Part shown: piece after piece, positions 56,791-63,899 of the stretch | How the letters are laid out: the number at the start of each line of letters is the position of its first letter | Numbering within the stretch: the stretch's first letter is position 1 | NCBI RefSeq assembly: GCF_040654195.1 | Contig: NZ_JBFAHM010000010.1 | Span: 248,001 to 312,000, forward strand | Source of the DNA: Hamadaea sp013361475 | GTDB taxonomy: Bacteria; Actinomycetota; Actinomycetes; Mycobacteriales; Micromonosporaceae | Length of the DNA: 64,000 nucleotides | Reading direction: 5' to 3' | Position numbers and translations under genes: made by a program | The notes under the pieces: model-generated | What the model saw: only the letters and a program-made list of their open reading frames with translations | Told to the model about the DNA's origin: nothing | Database searches by the model: none

Positions 56791-56822
56791 TGTGACAGGG
56801 AACCATGCTGTTCCCTGTCACA
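56791..56822. promoter_or_regulatory. Long inverted repeat between DGPF and DUF998 genes
   Basis: TGTGACAGGGAAC (56791-56803) and GTTCCCTGTCACA (56810-56822) are perfect 13-bp arms with a 6-bp spacer. It sits in the divergent intergenic region, so it looks like the operator of an unlinked dimeric regulator. Confidence 0.65.
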
Positions 56823-56887
56823 TCTTCGGATCGACGCGTCAGCGAGACAAGTCCTCACCACGAGTCCTCACGACCCAGGAGTCCGAC

Positions 56888-57550
56888 ATGACGACCATCG
56901 CGACCACCCCGTCCGCCGCCTCGTCCACCGCGGCCTCGTCCGTCCGCACCCGAGCTCTGCTGACCTGCGCCGCCGTCGCCGCCCCGCTGTGGGCGGCGGT
57001 GAGCCTGATCCAGGCCGCGACCCGCGAAGGCTTCGACCTGACCCGCCACCCCCTGAGCGCGCTGAGCACCGGCTCGCTCGGCTGGCTCCAGATCACCAAC
57101 TTCCTCGTCGCCGGGCTGCTCACCGTGATCGGGGCGACCGGACTGCGCCGGATCGTCCGCAGCAAGTGGGCGCCGCGCCTGGTTCGGATCAACGGGCTCG
57201 GGATGATGGCGGCGGGCATCTTCGTGATGGACCCGGCGGACGGCTTCCCCGTGGGCACGCCCGCCGGCGTCCCCGCCTCGCTGAGCTGGCACAGCTACGG
57301 CCACTTCGCGGCCGGCACGATCGCGTTCGCTGCCCTGATCGCGGCCTGCTACCTGCTGGGCCGGGAGTTCAGCCGGAACGGCGACCGTGGCCCGGCCCTC
57401 GTCTCCCGGATCACCGGGACCGCCACCCTCCTGGGGAACCTGTGGGCGATGACCGGCGGCAAGGCCGGCTCGCTGACGCTCGCCCTCGGCGTCATCCCCT
57501 CGATGCTGTGGATCTCGGCGCTGGCGGCCCGGGCACTGCGCCGCCGCTGA
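56888..57550 (+). CDS. DUF998 family membrane protein
   Basis: This 220-residue membrane protein has about six TM helices with FDLTRHPLSALSTGSLGWLQ in the first loop, the DUF998 hallmark, and HSYGHFAAGTIAFAALI later. AGGAG precedes the ATG by 6 nt. The 3' end overlaps the convergent DUF2306 gene by 59 bp, unusually long. Function is unknown. Confidence 0.85.
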   Translation: MTTIATTPSAASSTAASSVRTRALLTCAAVAAPLWAAVSLIQAATREGFDLTRHPLSALSTGSLGWLQITNFLVAGLLTVIGATGLRRIVRSKWAPRLVRINGLGMMAAGIFVMDPADGFPVGTPAGVPASLSWHSYGHFAAGTIAFAALIAACYLLGREFSRNGDRGPALVSRITGTATLLGNLWAMTGGKAGSLTLALGVIPSMLWISALAARALRRR

Positions 57551-58217
57551 CATCTGCGCCGGCCCGGCTCGGTCCGGAGAGCCCCGCCCGACGGCGGGGC
57601 TCTCCGCCGCGCCGGATGAACCACTCGGCCACCATTAGGTTGATCAGCCAAGCCGCCAGCATCAGGAGGGCGTACGCGAGCACGCCGGGCTCGCCGACCG
57701 CGACCGTCCAGAACGCGAACGTGAACGCCTGCGTCCCCGCGCCCAGAGCCAGTGCGTACGCCCGCATCATCCAGGCGCGATGGGTCATGAAGTCGCGCCG
57801 GCGGACGGCCACGAAGCCCAGCACGAGACAGAACAGCATCCCGGTGGAGACGAACACCCGGATGACGCTCAGCCCGGAGTCCTCGATCGGCGGGAGGGCG
57901 TACGTCAGGGTCATCCACAGACCGGAGACGGCCACCGCGATGCCGCTCGGGAGGACCAGGCGACCGGCGTACCGGTGCCAGCGGCGGCGCCGCAGACCCG
58001 GGGCGAACTGCAACGCGCCCAGGACGGCGAACAGGACGCTGCCGACGATGTGCAGCACGATGGGCACCGGCGCAGTCACGAAGCGCGCGTTGTCCGGCGT
58101 CACCTGCGGCCGAGAGGCCAGTTCGGCGCCCCGGACGAAGGCCGCGATCACCGGCACGAGACTGAGCAGGATCAAGCCGCTCGGGACGATCCACTGTGGT
58201 TTCCGCGAAGAGGTCAC
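57492..58217 (-). CDS. DUF2306 family membrane protein
   Basis: This 241-residue integral membrane protein has about six helices. It has HIVGSVLFAVLGALQF, RRRRWHRYAGRLVLPSG and RRDFMTHRAWMMRAYAL, which match the DUF2306 pattern with conserved His residues, possibly heme related. The C-terminal ~35 residues are Pro/Gly-rich and overlap the convergent DUF998 gene, so the true end may be under relaxed constraint. Function is unknown. Confidence 0.82.
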   Translation of the reverse strand: MTSSRKPQWIVPSGLILLSLVPVIAAFVRGAELASRPQVTPDNARFVTAPVPIVLHIVGSVLFAVLGALQFAPGLRRRRWHRYAGRLVLPSGIAVAVSGLWMTLTYALPPIEDSGLSVIRVFVSTGMLFCLVLGFVAVRRRDFMTHRAWMMRAYALALGAGTQAFTFAFWTVAVGEPGVLAYALLMLAAWLINLMVAEWFIRRGGEPRRRAGLSGPSRAGADVSGGAVPGPPAPRSTASRG

Positions 58218-58281
58218 GCTTCGATGGTCAGGCCGCCGGGCGGGCGACTCATCGGCAATCGGGTCGCGGCGTCGGCGTACT

Positions 58282-58310
58282 CCGGAAGGGTCGGCGCGTA
58301 GTACTTCCGG
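58282..58310 (-). terminator. Weak hairpin after response-regulator gene
   Basis: CCGGAAG (58282-58288) and CTTCCGG (58304-58310) can pair as a 7-bp stem. It lies directly after the response-regulator stop on the minus strand. The tail is not T-rich. Confidence 0.35.
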
Positions 58311-58970
58311 CTACCGCCGGTGAATCCGCCGCGTCTCGTACGCCCACATCGCGATCTCCACGCGATTGCGTACGCCGAGCTTCGTCATCAGGCTCGCGAT
58401 GTGACTCTTCACCGTGCTCAGCGTGATCCGCAGCTCGGCCGCTATCTCGGCGTTCGTCCGTCCCCGTGCGACAGAGGCGAGCACCTGCTCCTCCCGGTCG
58501 GTGAGCGGATCGATCGGCTGGGCCGGCGGGGCGCTCGGACCGGTCTCGGCGAACGCTTGGAGCAGCCGGGCGGTGACTGCCGGGGCGATGAGCGCGTCGC
58601 CGTCGGCCGCCGCGTGCACCGCCTGCGCCAGCAGGACCGCTCCGGCGTCCTTGAGCAGGAAGCCTTTGGCGCCCGCCCGGAGAGCTGAGTAGACGTACTC
58701 GTCCAGGTCGAACGTCGTGATCACGACGACGGCGAGCGGATCGGCGACCCCCGGCCCGGCCAGCGCCCGGGTGGCCGAGATGCCGTCCATCCCGGGCATC
58801 CGGATGTCGAACAGGCACACATCCGGGCGTACGCGGCGGGCCAGTTCCACAGCGGACACTCCGTCGGAAGCCTCGCCGACGACCTCGATGCCCGGCTGCG
58901 CGTTGAGGATCATCACCAGTCCAGTGCGGACGATCTCCTGATCGTCGGCCACGATCACGCGTACGCTCAT
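58311..58970 (-). CDS. NarL/LuxR-type response regulator
   Basis: This 219-residue response regulator has the receiver acidic pair VADDQE, the phospho-Asp in CLFDIRMPGMDG (about 55), VVITTFD and the Lys in FLLKDAG. The LuxR HTH at ~150-210 is LTDREEQVLASVARGRTNAE, then LSTVKSHIASLMTKLG. The ATG at 58970 overlaps the kinase stop by 4 bp, so the two form one operon. Targets are unknown. Confidence 0.92.
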   Translation of the reverse strand: MSVRVIVADDQEIVRTGLVMILNAQPGIEVVGEASDGVSAVELARRVRPDVCLFDIRMPGMDGISATRALAGPGVADPLAVVVITTFDLDEYVYSALRAGAKGFLLKDAGAVLLAQAVHAAADGDALIAPAVTARLLQAFAETGPSAPPAQPIDPLTDREEQVLASVARGRTNAEIAAELRITLSTVKSHIASLMTKLGVRNRVEIAMWAYETRRIHRR

Positions 58971-60082
58971 CGCCCGCTCCGGGGCAGCACCGCCGACACG
59001 ACCCACCCCCGCTGCCCGTCCGGTCCGGCCTGGCATTCGCCGCCCAGCAGCTCGGCCCGCTCGATCATGCCCAGTACGCCGAATCCGGGCGACGCCGCGC
59101 CGGCCATCTCCCCGTCGTCGCGCACCGTCAGGCGTACCACTTGGTCGTCGGCGTGGAGCTGGACCTCGATGTGGCTGGCGTGACGCGCGTGCCGGCGGGC
59201 GTTGGTGACCGACTCCTGAGCCAGGCGGTAGAGCGCCGCGCCCACGGCGGTGGGCAGTTCGTGCAGGTCCCCACTCATGGTGACGGCCACCCGCGGGCCG
59301 GGATGACCGGCAAGCCCGGGAATGTCGGCCACGCCGGGATTGGGGGCGAGATCGGCGGCCTCGTCTCGGCGCAGCACCCGCACGATGGTACGCATCTCCC
59401 CCAGCGCCCGCGTGGCCTCCGTCTCGATGATCCGCAACGCCTCCAGCGGAGCCTCCGGCTGGACCGGCGCGACCGCGAGCCCGGCCTGGGCGCGGACGAC
59501 GATCGCCGAGAAATGGTGAGCGACCGTGTCGTGCAGATCCCGGGCGAGCCGCTCCCGTTCCACGAGCCGGACCTGCTCCAGCTCCCGCGTCCGGGCCTTG
59601 ACCCGGAACCGCAGCGCGGCCCCGAGCATCACCGCAGCACACAAGATCGCCGCCCCGCCCAGCGCATCTGTAAGCCGCAGCCGGTCCACCGCCACCGAGA
59701 CGGCCAGGTTGGCCGCCATGCACGCCAGGCCGATCATCATCTCGCGGCCGGAACCCCAGCGGAACAAGCTGTACGGCAGAGCCAGCACGTAGATCATGAC
59801 GAAGCTGTCGGGCACCTCGGGCGCCAGCACCGCGACGAGCCCGGACACCACGAACGCGACCGCGAGCGCCGCCAGTGGCCGGGACCGCCGCCAGAGCAGC
59901 GTCGGCACGAGACCGACCGTCACGACCAACGCGAGCGGTTGACCGCGCAGACTCGGCCGGGCCGCGAACTCGACGACCGCCAAGACGACGATCAGGCCGG
60001 CGAGCACCCAGTCCCGCCGGCCCCGCGGCGGCACGCCAGGCGGCCGGGGCTCGAACCAGATCGCGCGCGCGAGGTGCACCAC
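58967..60082 (-). CDS. Sensor histidine kinase, HisKA_3 (NarL-type partner)
   Basis: This 371-residue membrane kinase has several TM helices in the first ~150 residues and no large extracellular sensor. A DHp domain has the phospho-His in ERLARDLHDTVAHHFSAI (about 185). The HATPase domain has LYRLAQESVTNARRHA and FGVLGMIERAELLGG. It is of the intramembrane-sensing type frequent in actinobacteria. It should phosphorylate the adjacent response regulator. Palindromes at 60169-60231 lie upstream. Confidence 0.88.
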   Translation of the reverse strand: MVHLARAIWFEPRPPGVPPRGRRDWVLAGLIVVLAVVEFAARPSLRGQPLALVVTVGLVPTLLWRRSRPLAALAVAFVVSGLVAVLAPEVPDSFVMIYVLALPYSLFRWGSGREMMIGLACMAANLAVSVAVDRLRLTDALGGAAILCAAVMLGAALRFRVKARTRELEQVRLVERERLARDLHDTVAHHFSAIVVRAQAGLAVAPVQPEAPLEALRIIETEATRALGEMRTIVRVLRRDEAADLAPNPGVADIPGLAGHPGPRVAVTMSGDLHELPTAVGAALYRLAQESVTNARRHARHASHIEVQLHADDQVVRLTVRDDGEMAGAASPGFGVLGMIERAELLGGECQAGPDGQRGWVVSAVLPRSGR

Positions 60083-60168
60083 GGCCCGATGGTACGAGCG
60101 GCCGACCGGCGGCGTATCCGCCCAAAGTACGAGCCGATCTGTTCCCGCCGCGTCGCAGGCGCTGGGTT

Positions 60169-60231
60169 CGCGTTATCCGGGATAACGCGGCTGTCCGGAG
60201 ATCGGGAAGCAGCATCATCCGGGATAACGCG
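60169..60231. promoter_or_regulatory. GGATAAC palindromes upstream of the two-component operon
   Basis: CGCGTTATCC-G-GGATAACGCG (60169-60189) is a perfect 21-bp palindrome. A second site, ATCATCC-G-GGATAACGCG (about 60214-60231), keeps one perfect half. The two centres are about 43 bp apart, roughly four helical turns. They lie between the kinase start and the SDR stop. Confidence 0.6.
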
Positions 60232-60249
60232 ACGCGCTCACTTTGATCG

Positions 60250-61002
60250 TCACCAGGGCAGGGGGCCGTCGTCGCCGAAGAAGCCCCCGGTCGGGCCGTC
60301 GGCGTCCAGCGTCGCCAGGCGGACGACAACAGCGGCGCCCTCCGCGGCGGTCCGGTGCCCGAGGTGAGCGTTGATGTCCGTCGCGCAGAACCCGGGCGCG
60401 GCCGCGTTGACGAGGATGCCCGCCTCCCGCAGCTCGTGGGCGTATTGGACGGTCAGGGCGTTCACCGCGGTCTTCGACGGGGCGTACGCGATCGCCGGGG
60501 GCATCGCAGCGAACTTGCCGCCCTGGTCGCTCGTCCAGCTCAGCGAGGCGGCGTCGCTGCTGAGGTTCACGACACGACCGGCTGCCGACCGCCGCAGCAA
60601 CGGCAGGAACGCGTTGGTCACCGCGATCACGCCGAAGACGTTGGTCTCGAACACCGCGCGCACCACGCCCATGTCCGCCACGCTGGGGATCTGGTCGCGT
60701 ACGTCCATCGGCGAATCCGCAGCGGCCCCCGAGATCCCCGCGTTGTTCACCAGCACGTCGAGGTGGCCGAAACGATCCGCGACCTCGGCCGCCGCGGCGG
60801 TGACCGACGCCGGATCGGTGACGTCCAGCCGGACGGCGTACGCGTCTCCGCCGGCCGCCCGCAGCGCGGCGGCGGCCTCCTCGCCGCGCTCGGCGCTGCG
60901 AGCCGCGATCACCACCGTCCATCCCAGCTCGGCGAACTGCTCGGCGACGGCCCGGCCGATGCCCTTGTTCGCTCCGGTCACCAGTGCGATCTTGGTAGTC
61001 AT
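60250..61002 (-). CDS. SDR family oxidoreductase, likely ECF41 target
   Basis: This 250-residue classical SDR has TGANKGIG, LDVTDP, NNAGISG, the catalytic Ser in NLSSDAAS and YAPSK. It resembles carbonyl reductases of the CBR1-like group. The ATG at 61002 follows AGGAC. It is divergent from an ECF41 sigma gene. ECF41 sigma factors usually control one adjacent oxidoreductase, carboxymuconolactone decarboxylase or epimerase gene, and this is the only candidate here. Confidence 0.88.
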   Translation of the reverse strand: MTTKIALVTGANKGIGRAVAEQFAELGWTVVIAARSAERGEEAAAALRAAGGDAYAVRLDVTDPASVTAAAAEVADRFGHLDVLVNNAGISGAAADSPMDVRDQIPSVADMGVVRAVFETNVFGVIAVTNAFLPLLRRSAAGRVVNLSSDAASLSWTSDQGGKFAAMPPAIAYAPSKTAVNALTVQYAHELREAGILVNAAAPGFCATDINAHLGHRTAAEGAAVVVRLATLDADGPTGGFFGDDGPLPW

Positions 61003-61090
61003 GGTCAGTCCTGCTCTCCTGGTCGGGCCCGTGTTCCCGGCGGACACGGCTGTTTTCTGGTCGACATGGAGATGCCGGCGGGCCGCGGCT

Positions 61091-61159
61091 TGTGACGGGA
61101 TGGGGCTTGTGACGAGGGCCACCGACGCCAGACGTCACACGATCCCCGGGACCGGAGTC
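61091..61159. promoter_or_regulatory. Divergent ECF41-like promoters
   Basis: On the plus strand, CGTCACA (61133-61139) is followed after 16 bp by AGTC (61156-61159). On the minus strand, CGTCACA (61097-61091) is followed after 16 bp by CATC (61074-61071), and a second CGTCACA occurs at 61114-61108. The ECF41 consensus is TGTCACA and CGTC with a similar spacing. Confidence 0.55.
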
Positions 61160-61167
61160 GAATGCGT

Positions 61168-62061
61168 ATGACCGACACCGCCACCGACGCCTTCGTCCGC
61201 CACCGGAGCCTGCTGTTCACCGTGGCGTACGAGATGCTCGGCTCGGCCGCCGACGCCGAGGACGTCCTGCAGGAGACCTGGCTGCGCTGGGCCGGAGTCG
61301 ACCTCGACGCCGTGCAGGACCAGCGGGCCTACCTGGTCCGGATCACCACCCGCCTGGCGCTCACCCGGCTGCGGACACTGCGCCGCCGCAAGGAGTCCTA
61401 CATCGGCCCGTGGCTGCCCGAACCGCTGCTCACCGCACCGGATGTGGCCGAGGACGTGGAACTGGCCGACAGCGTCTCCATGGCGATGCTGCTGGTCTTG
61501 GAGACGCTCACACCGACCGAGCGGGCGGTGTTCGTCCTGCGCGAGGTGTTCGACATCGAATACGAGGAGATCGCCGAAGCGGTCGGCAAGACCCAGACCG
61601 CCGTACGCCAAATCGCCCACCGAGCACGGCAGCACGTCGCCGCCCGGCGACCCCGCGGGGACGTGTCGCCGGCGCAGGCCCGGACGGTGCTGGACGCCTT
61701 CCAGCGGGCGGTCGAAACCGGCGACCTCCAAGGACTGCTCGACATCCTGGCGCCCGACGTCGTCTTCCTCGGCGACGGCGGCGGGATCGTCCGGGCGGTG
61801 CCGCAGCCCATCGTCGGCGCCGACCGCATCGCCCGCGTCTTCCTCACCGGCATGACGAAGGTCTCCCCCACGACCAAGCTGGCCCCGGCCGAGATCAACG
61901 GCTATCCGGCGCTGATCCTCCGGATCGACGGCGACGTCGACACCGTCCTCGGACTGCGAGTCGACGACGGGCGCATCACGGGGCTCTACGCCGTCCGCAA
62001 CCCGGAGAAACTTTCACGAGTGTCGACGGAGATCGCGGTGACGCGACTCCACGTCAGCTGA
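61168..62061 (+). CDS. sigJ: ECF41-type sigma factor with SnoaL-like C-terminal domain (SigJ)
   Basis: This ~297-residue sigma factor has region 2 (LLFTVAYEMLGSAADAEDVL) and region 4 (LTPTERAVFVLREVFDIEYE). A SnoaL_2-like extension (~180-297) ends in VRNPEKLSRV, close to the NPDKL motif that modulates ECF41 activity. There is no anti-sigma factor; the extension fills that role. The ATG at 61168 fits a leaderless start from the ECF41-like promoter; an in-frame ATG at 61162 has GGAG upstream. It is divergent from the SDR, its probable target. Confidence 0.9.
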   Translation: MTDTATDAFVRHRSLLFTVAYEMLGSAADAEDVLQETWLRWAGVDLDAVQDQRAYLVRITTRLALTRLRTLRRRKESYIGPWLPEPLLTAPDVAEDVELADSVSMAMLLVLETLTPTERAVFVLREVFDIEYEEIAEAVGKTQTAVRQIAHRARQHVAARRPRGDVSPAQARTVLDAFQRAVETGDLQGLLDILAPDVVFLGDGGGIVRAVPQPIVGADRIARVFLTGMTKVSPTTKLAPAEINGYPALILRIDGDVDTVLGLRVDDGRITGLYAVRNPEKLSRVSTEIAVTRLHVS

Positions 62062-62410
62062 GGCACAGGCAGAACGGGTGACCCGCCGGGTCGAGGAAGA
62101 CCCGGAACGTGGTGCCGGGCTGGTGGTCGTGCTTGGTCGCACCGAGCGCGATCACCCCCGCCTCCGCCTCGTCGAGGTCGTCGACGACCACGTCGAGATG
62201 CATCTGCTGCGGCACCTCCTGGCTGGGCCACTTCGGGGCGGCGTAGTCCTCGACCTTCTGGAAGCAGATGCACTGGCCGTAATCGGCGCGGACCTCGTAC
62301 CAGTCGCCCTCCGCCTTGACCTTCCAGTCCAGCATCGTCCCGTAGAACTCCGCGAGCGCGGCCGGGTCCGGACAGTCGATCACCAAGCTGGGATACCGTG
62401 CGATAGCCAT
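62054..62410 (-). CDS. VOC/glyoxalase family protein
   Basis: This 118-residue protein has one VOC domain: MAIARYPSLVIDCPDPAAL, CFQKVEDY, QMHLDVVVDDLDEAEA and FLDPAGHPFCLCL. It is the metal-binding fold of bleomycin-resistance and glyoxalase-like proteins, and resembles a frequent actinobacterial DUF-type member. TACGGT lies 6 nt before the ATG (leaderless). Its end overlaps sigJ by 8 bp. The ligand is unknown. Confidence 0.85.
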   Translation of the reverse strand: MAIARYPSLVIDCPDPAALAEFYGTMLDWKVKAEGDWYEVRADYGQCICFQKVEDYAAPKWPSQEVPQQMHLDVVVDDLDEAEAGVIALGATKHDHQPGTTFRVFLDPAGHPFCLCLS

Positions 62411-62439
62411 GCCCGGACCGTACCCGCGGCCCCCGACAA

Positions 62440-63174
62440 TCAGGCTTTCCGCCAGACGGAAACGTGGCTCTCGCTGTCGGAGGTGAACGGCGCTCCGCTC
62501 CAGTCGGCCACTCGGCGTACCGGCTCCAGGCCGGCGAGCCGGGCCATGAGATCGCACTCGGCCGGCCAGATGTAGCGGAAGTTGCTCGCCCCATAGCGGG
62601 TGCTGCCGTCGGCGTACCGGTAGTAGTGATGCGAGGTGCCCTGCTGCGTCACCATGTCATAGGTGTCGAAGCCGACATGCCCCTCGGAGACGTCGAACGG
62701 CACCGCCGTCTGGCCCGGCGGGAACCGCCGAATGCCCGGGATCCACAGCTCGATCACGAAATGGCCGCCGGGCACGAGATGCCGGGCCGCGTTACGGAAG
62801 CACTCGACCTGCTCGTCCTGCGTACGCAGATTGCCGATGCTGTTCCACACGAGGTAGACCAGCGAGAACTGCCCGGGGACCGTCGTCGTCGCCATGTCGC
62901 CGACGACGACCGGGATCTCCTCGGCGGACGCCGACTTCCGCAGCTGGTCGACCATCGGCTGCGACAGCTCGATCCCCGACACCGGTACGCCCCGCGCCCG
63001 CAACGGCACCGCGACCCGGCCGGTGCCGATCGCGAACTCCAGCGCCGCACCCGATCCGGCCAGCTCGGCGAGGAAGTCCACCGCCGGGTCGAGCACGTCC
63101 GGGGCGTACATCGCGGCCGACGTCTCCTCGTACCGCTCCGCGGTCGCCTGGTCCCACAGGTCGCTGCTGGTCAC
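62440..63174 (-). CDS. Class I SAM-dependent methyltransferase
   Basis: This 244-residue methyltransferase has motif I ALEFAIGTGRVAVPL, SGIELSQPMVDQLR, VVGDMATTTVPGQF and LVPGGHFVIELWIPG. The GTG at 63174 lies 5 nt after GAGGAGGAG, which fixes the start. The substrate is unknown. It is followed 29 bp downstream on the same strand by the VOC gene. Confidence 0.85.
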   Translation of the reverse strand: MTSSDLWDQATAERYEETSAAMYAPDVLDPAVDFLAELAGSGAALEFAIGTGRVAVPLRARGVPVSGIELSQPMVDQLRKSASAEEIPVVVGDMATTTVPGQFSLVYLVWNSIGNLRTQDEQVECFRNAARHLVPGGHFVIELWIPGIRRFPPGQTAVPFDVSEGHVGFDTYDMVTQQGTSHHYYRYADGSTRYGASNFRYIWPAECDLMARLAGLEPVRRVADWSGAPFTSDSESHVSVWRKA

Positions 63175-63279
63175 GCGAGCTCCTCCTCGTTCGGTGCGGT
63201 CAACCCGGCACCCTATCGGCGATCTTCCGGTCTGTCGGCCCGATTTCTCCGCCCAGCGCGTTCCGGCTGGATGGGATCG

Positions 63280-63444
63280 GCGCTGGATCAGGGTTGTGGG
63301 GGGGGTGTTGGGGGGCAGTTTGGGGCGGGGAACCAATCGCGCGGGGGGCANNNNNNNNNNGTGGGGGTTGGTGGGGGGGGGGTGTGTGCGGGTTTTTCGG
63401 ACACACGCGGGCCAAACCACCCCCCCGAGAACCCTGATCCAGCG
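63280..63444. repeat. Intergenic hairpin repeat family A, copy 7, interrupted by assembly gap
   Basis: GCGCTGGATCAGGGTT (63280-63295) and AACCCTGATCCAGCG (63430-63444) are the two outer arms. Between them lie ~135 bp of G- or C-rich low-complexity sequence and 10 N (63351-63360), where the other copies have ~33 bp. The interior is most likely poor-quality read ends on both sides of a hairpin. Confidence 0.75.
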
Positions 63445-63458
63445 GCTCAGTGGCAGCG

Positions 63459-63748
63459 TCAGGCGAGCGGTGTCACCGCGGGCAGCGGGTGCGCGGGAGG
63501 TGGATGCGGTAGGTCCCGCGCGCCTTCGGGTCGCAATCCGTCGAGCAGCACCGCTATCGCCGCCACAACTGCCGTGACAGCTGCGCCAGCGGTTCGGCGG
63601 CGTGCCCCGGTGCGCACATGAGCAGCACGACGTCGGGACCGGTGACGTCGTCGCGTACGGCGCCTTGCTGCAACGCCGTGCTGCCAGCCGAATCCCTCGC
63701 CGCACCGGCGTCGGCGTTGCGTCCGGACGGCCTACTGATCACCATCAC
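63459..63748 (-). pseudogene. TetR regulator C-terminal remnant with frameshift
   Basis: On the minus strand one frame gives TALQQGAVRDDVTGPDV, then PLAQLSRQLW and a stop. After a shift, the next frame gives AIAVLLDGLRPEGAR and ends at 63459. Together these resemble the end of a TetR regulator. The N-terminal HTH is not found upstream. It may be a decayed gene, or the shift may be a sequencing error near the gap. Confidence 0.4.
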
Positions 63749-63817
63749 CGCACCGGTCCCCGGCCCGGAGACGCTCGGCCGCGCCGACGTGCGTACGCAT
63801 TAGACCGGCAAGCTGGT

Positions 63818-63835
63818 GGTCACCATGGAGTGACC
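63818..63835. promoter_or_regulatory. Inverted repeat upstream of the last gene
   Basis: GGTCAC-CATGGA-GTGACC has perfect 6-bp arms and a 6-bp spacer. It lies 65 bp before the last start codon. TAGGGT (63857-63862) may be a -10 box between them. Confidence 0.35.
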
Positions 63836-63899
63836 GGCGGGAGGCCGCCGAGCGGGGTAGGGTGCTCCAGTCTCGTACCTCCACCATGGAGACGGTCCA

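Noticed and set aside
58971..60329. N-terminal extension of the response-regulator frame over the kinase gene
   Set aside because: The extension is the out-of-frame shadow of the histidine kinase. The ATG at 58970 gives a normal receiver start.
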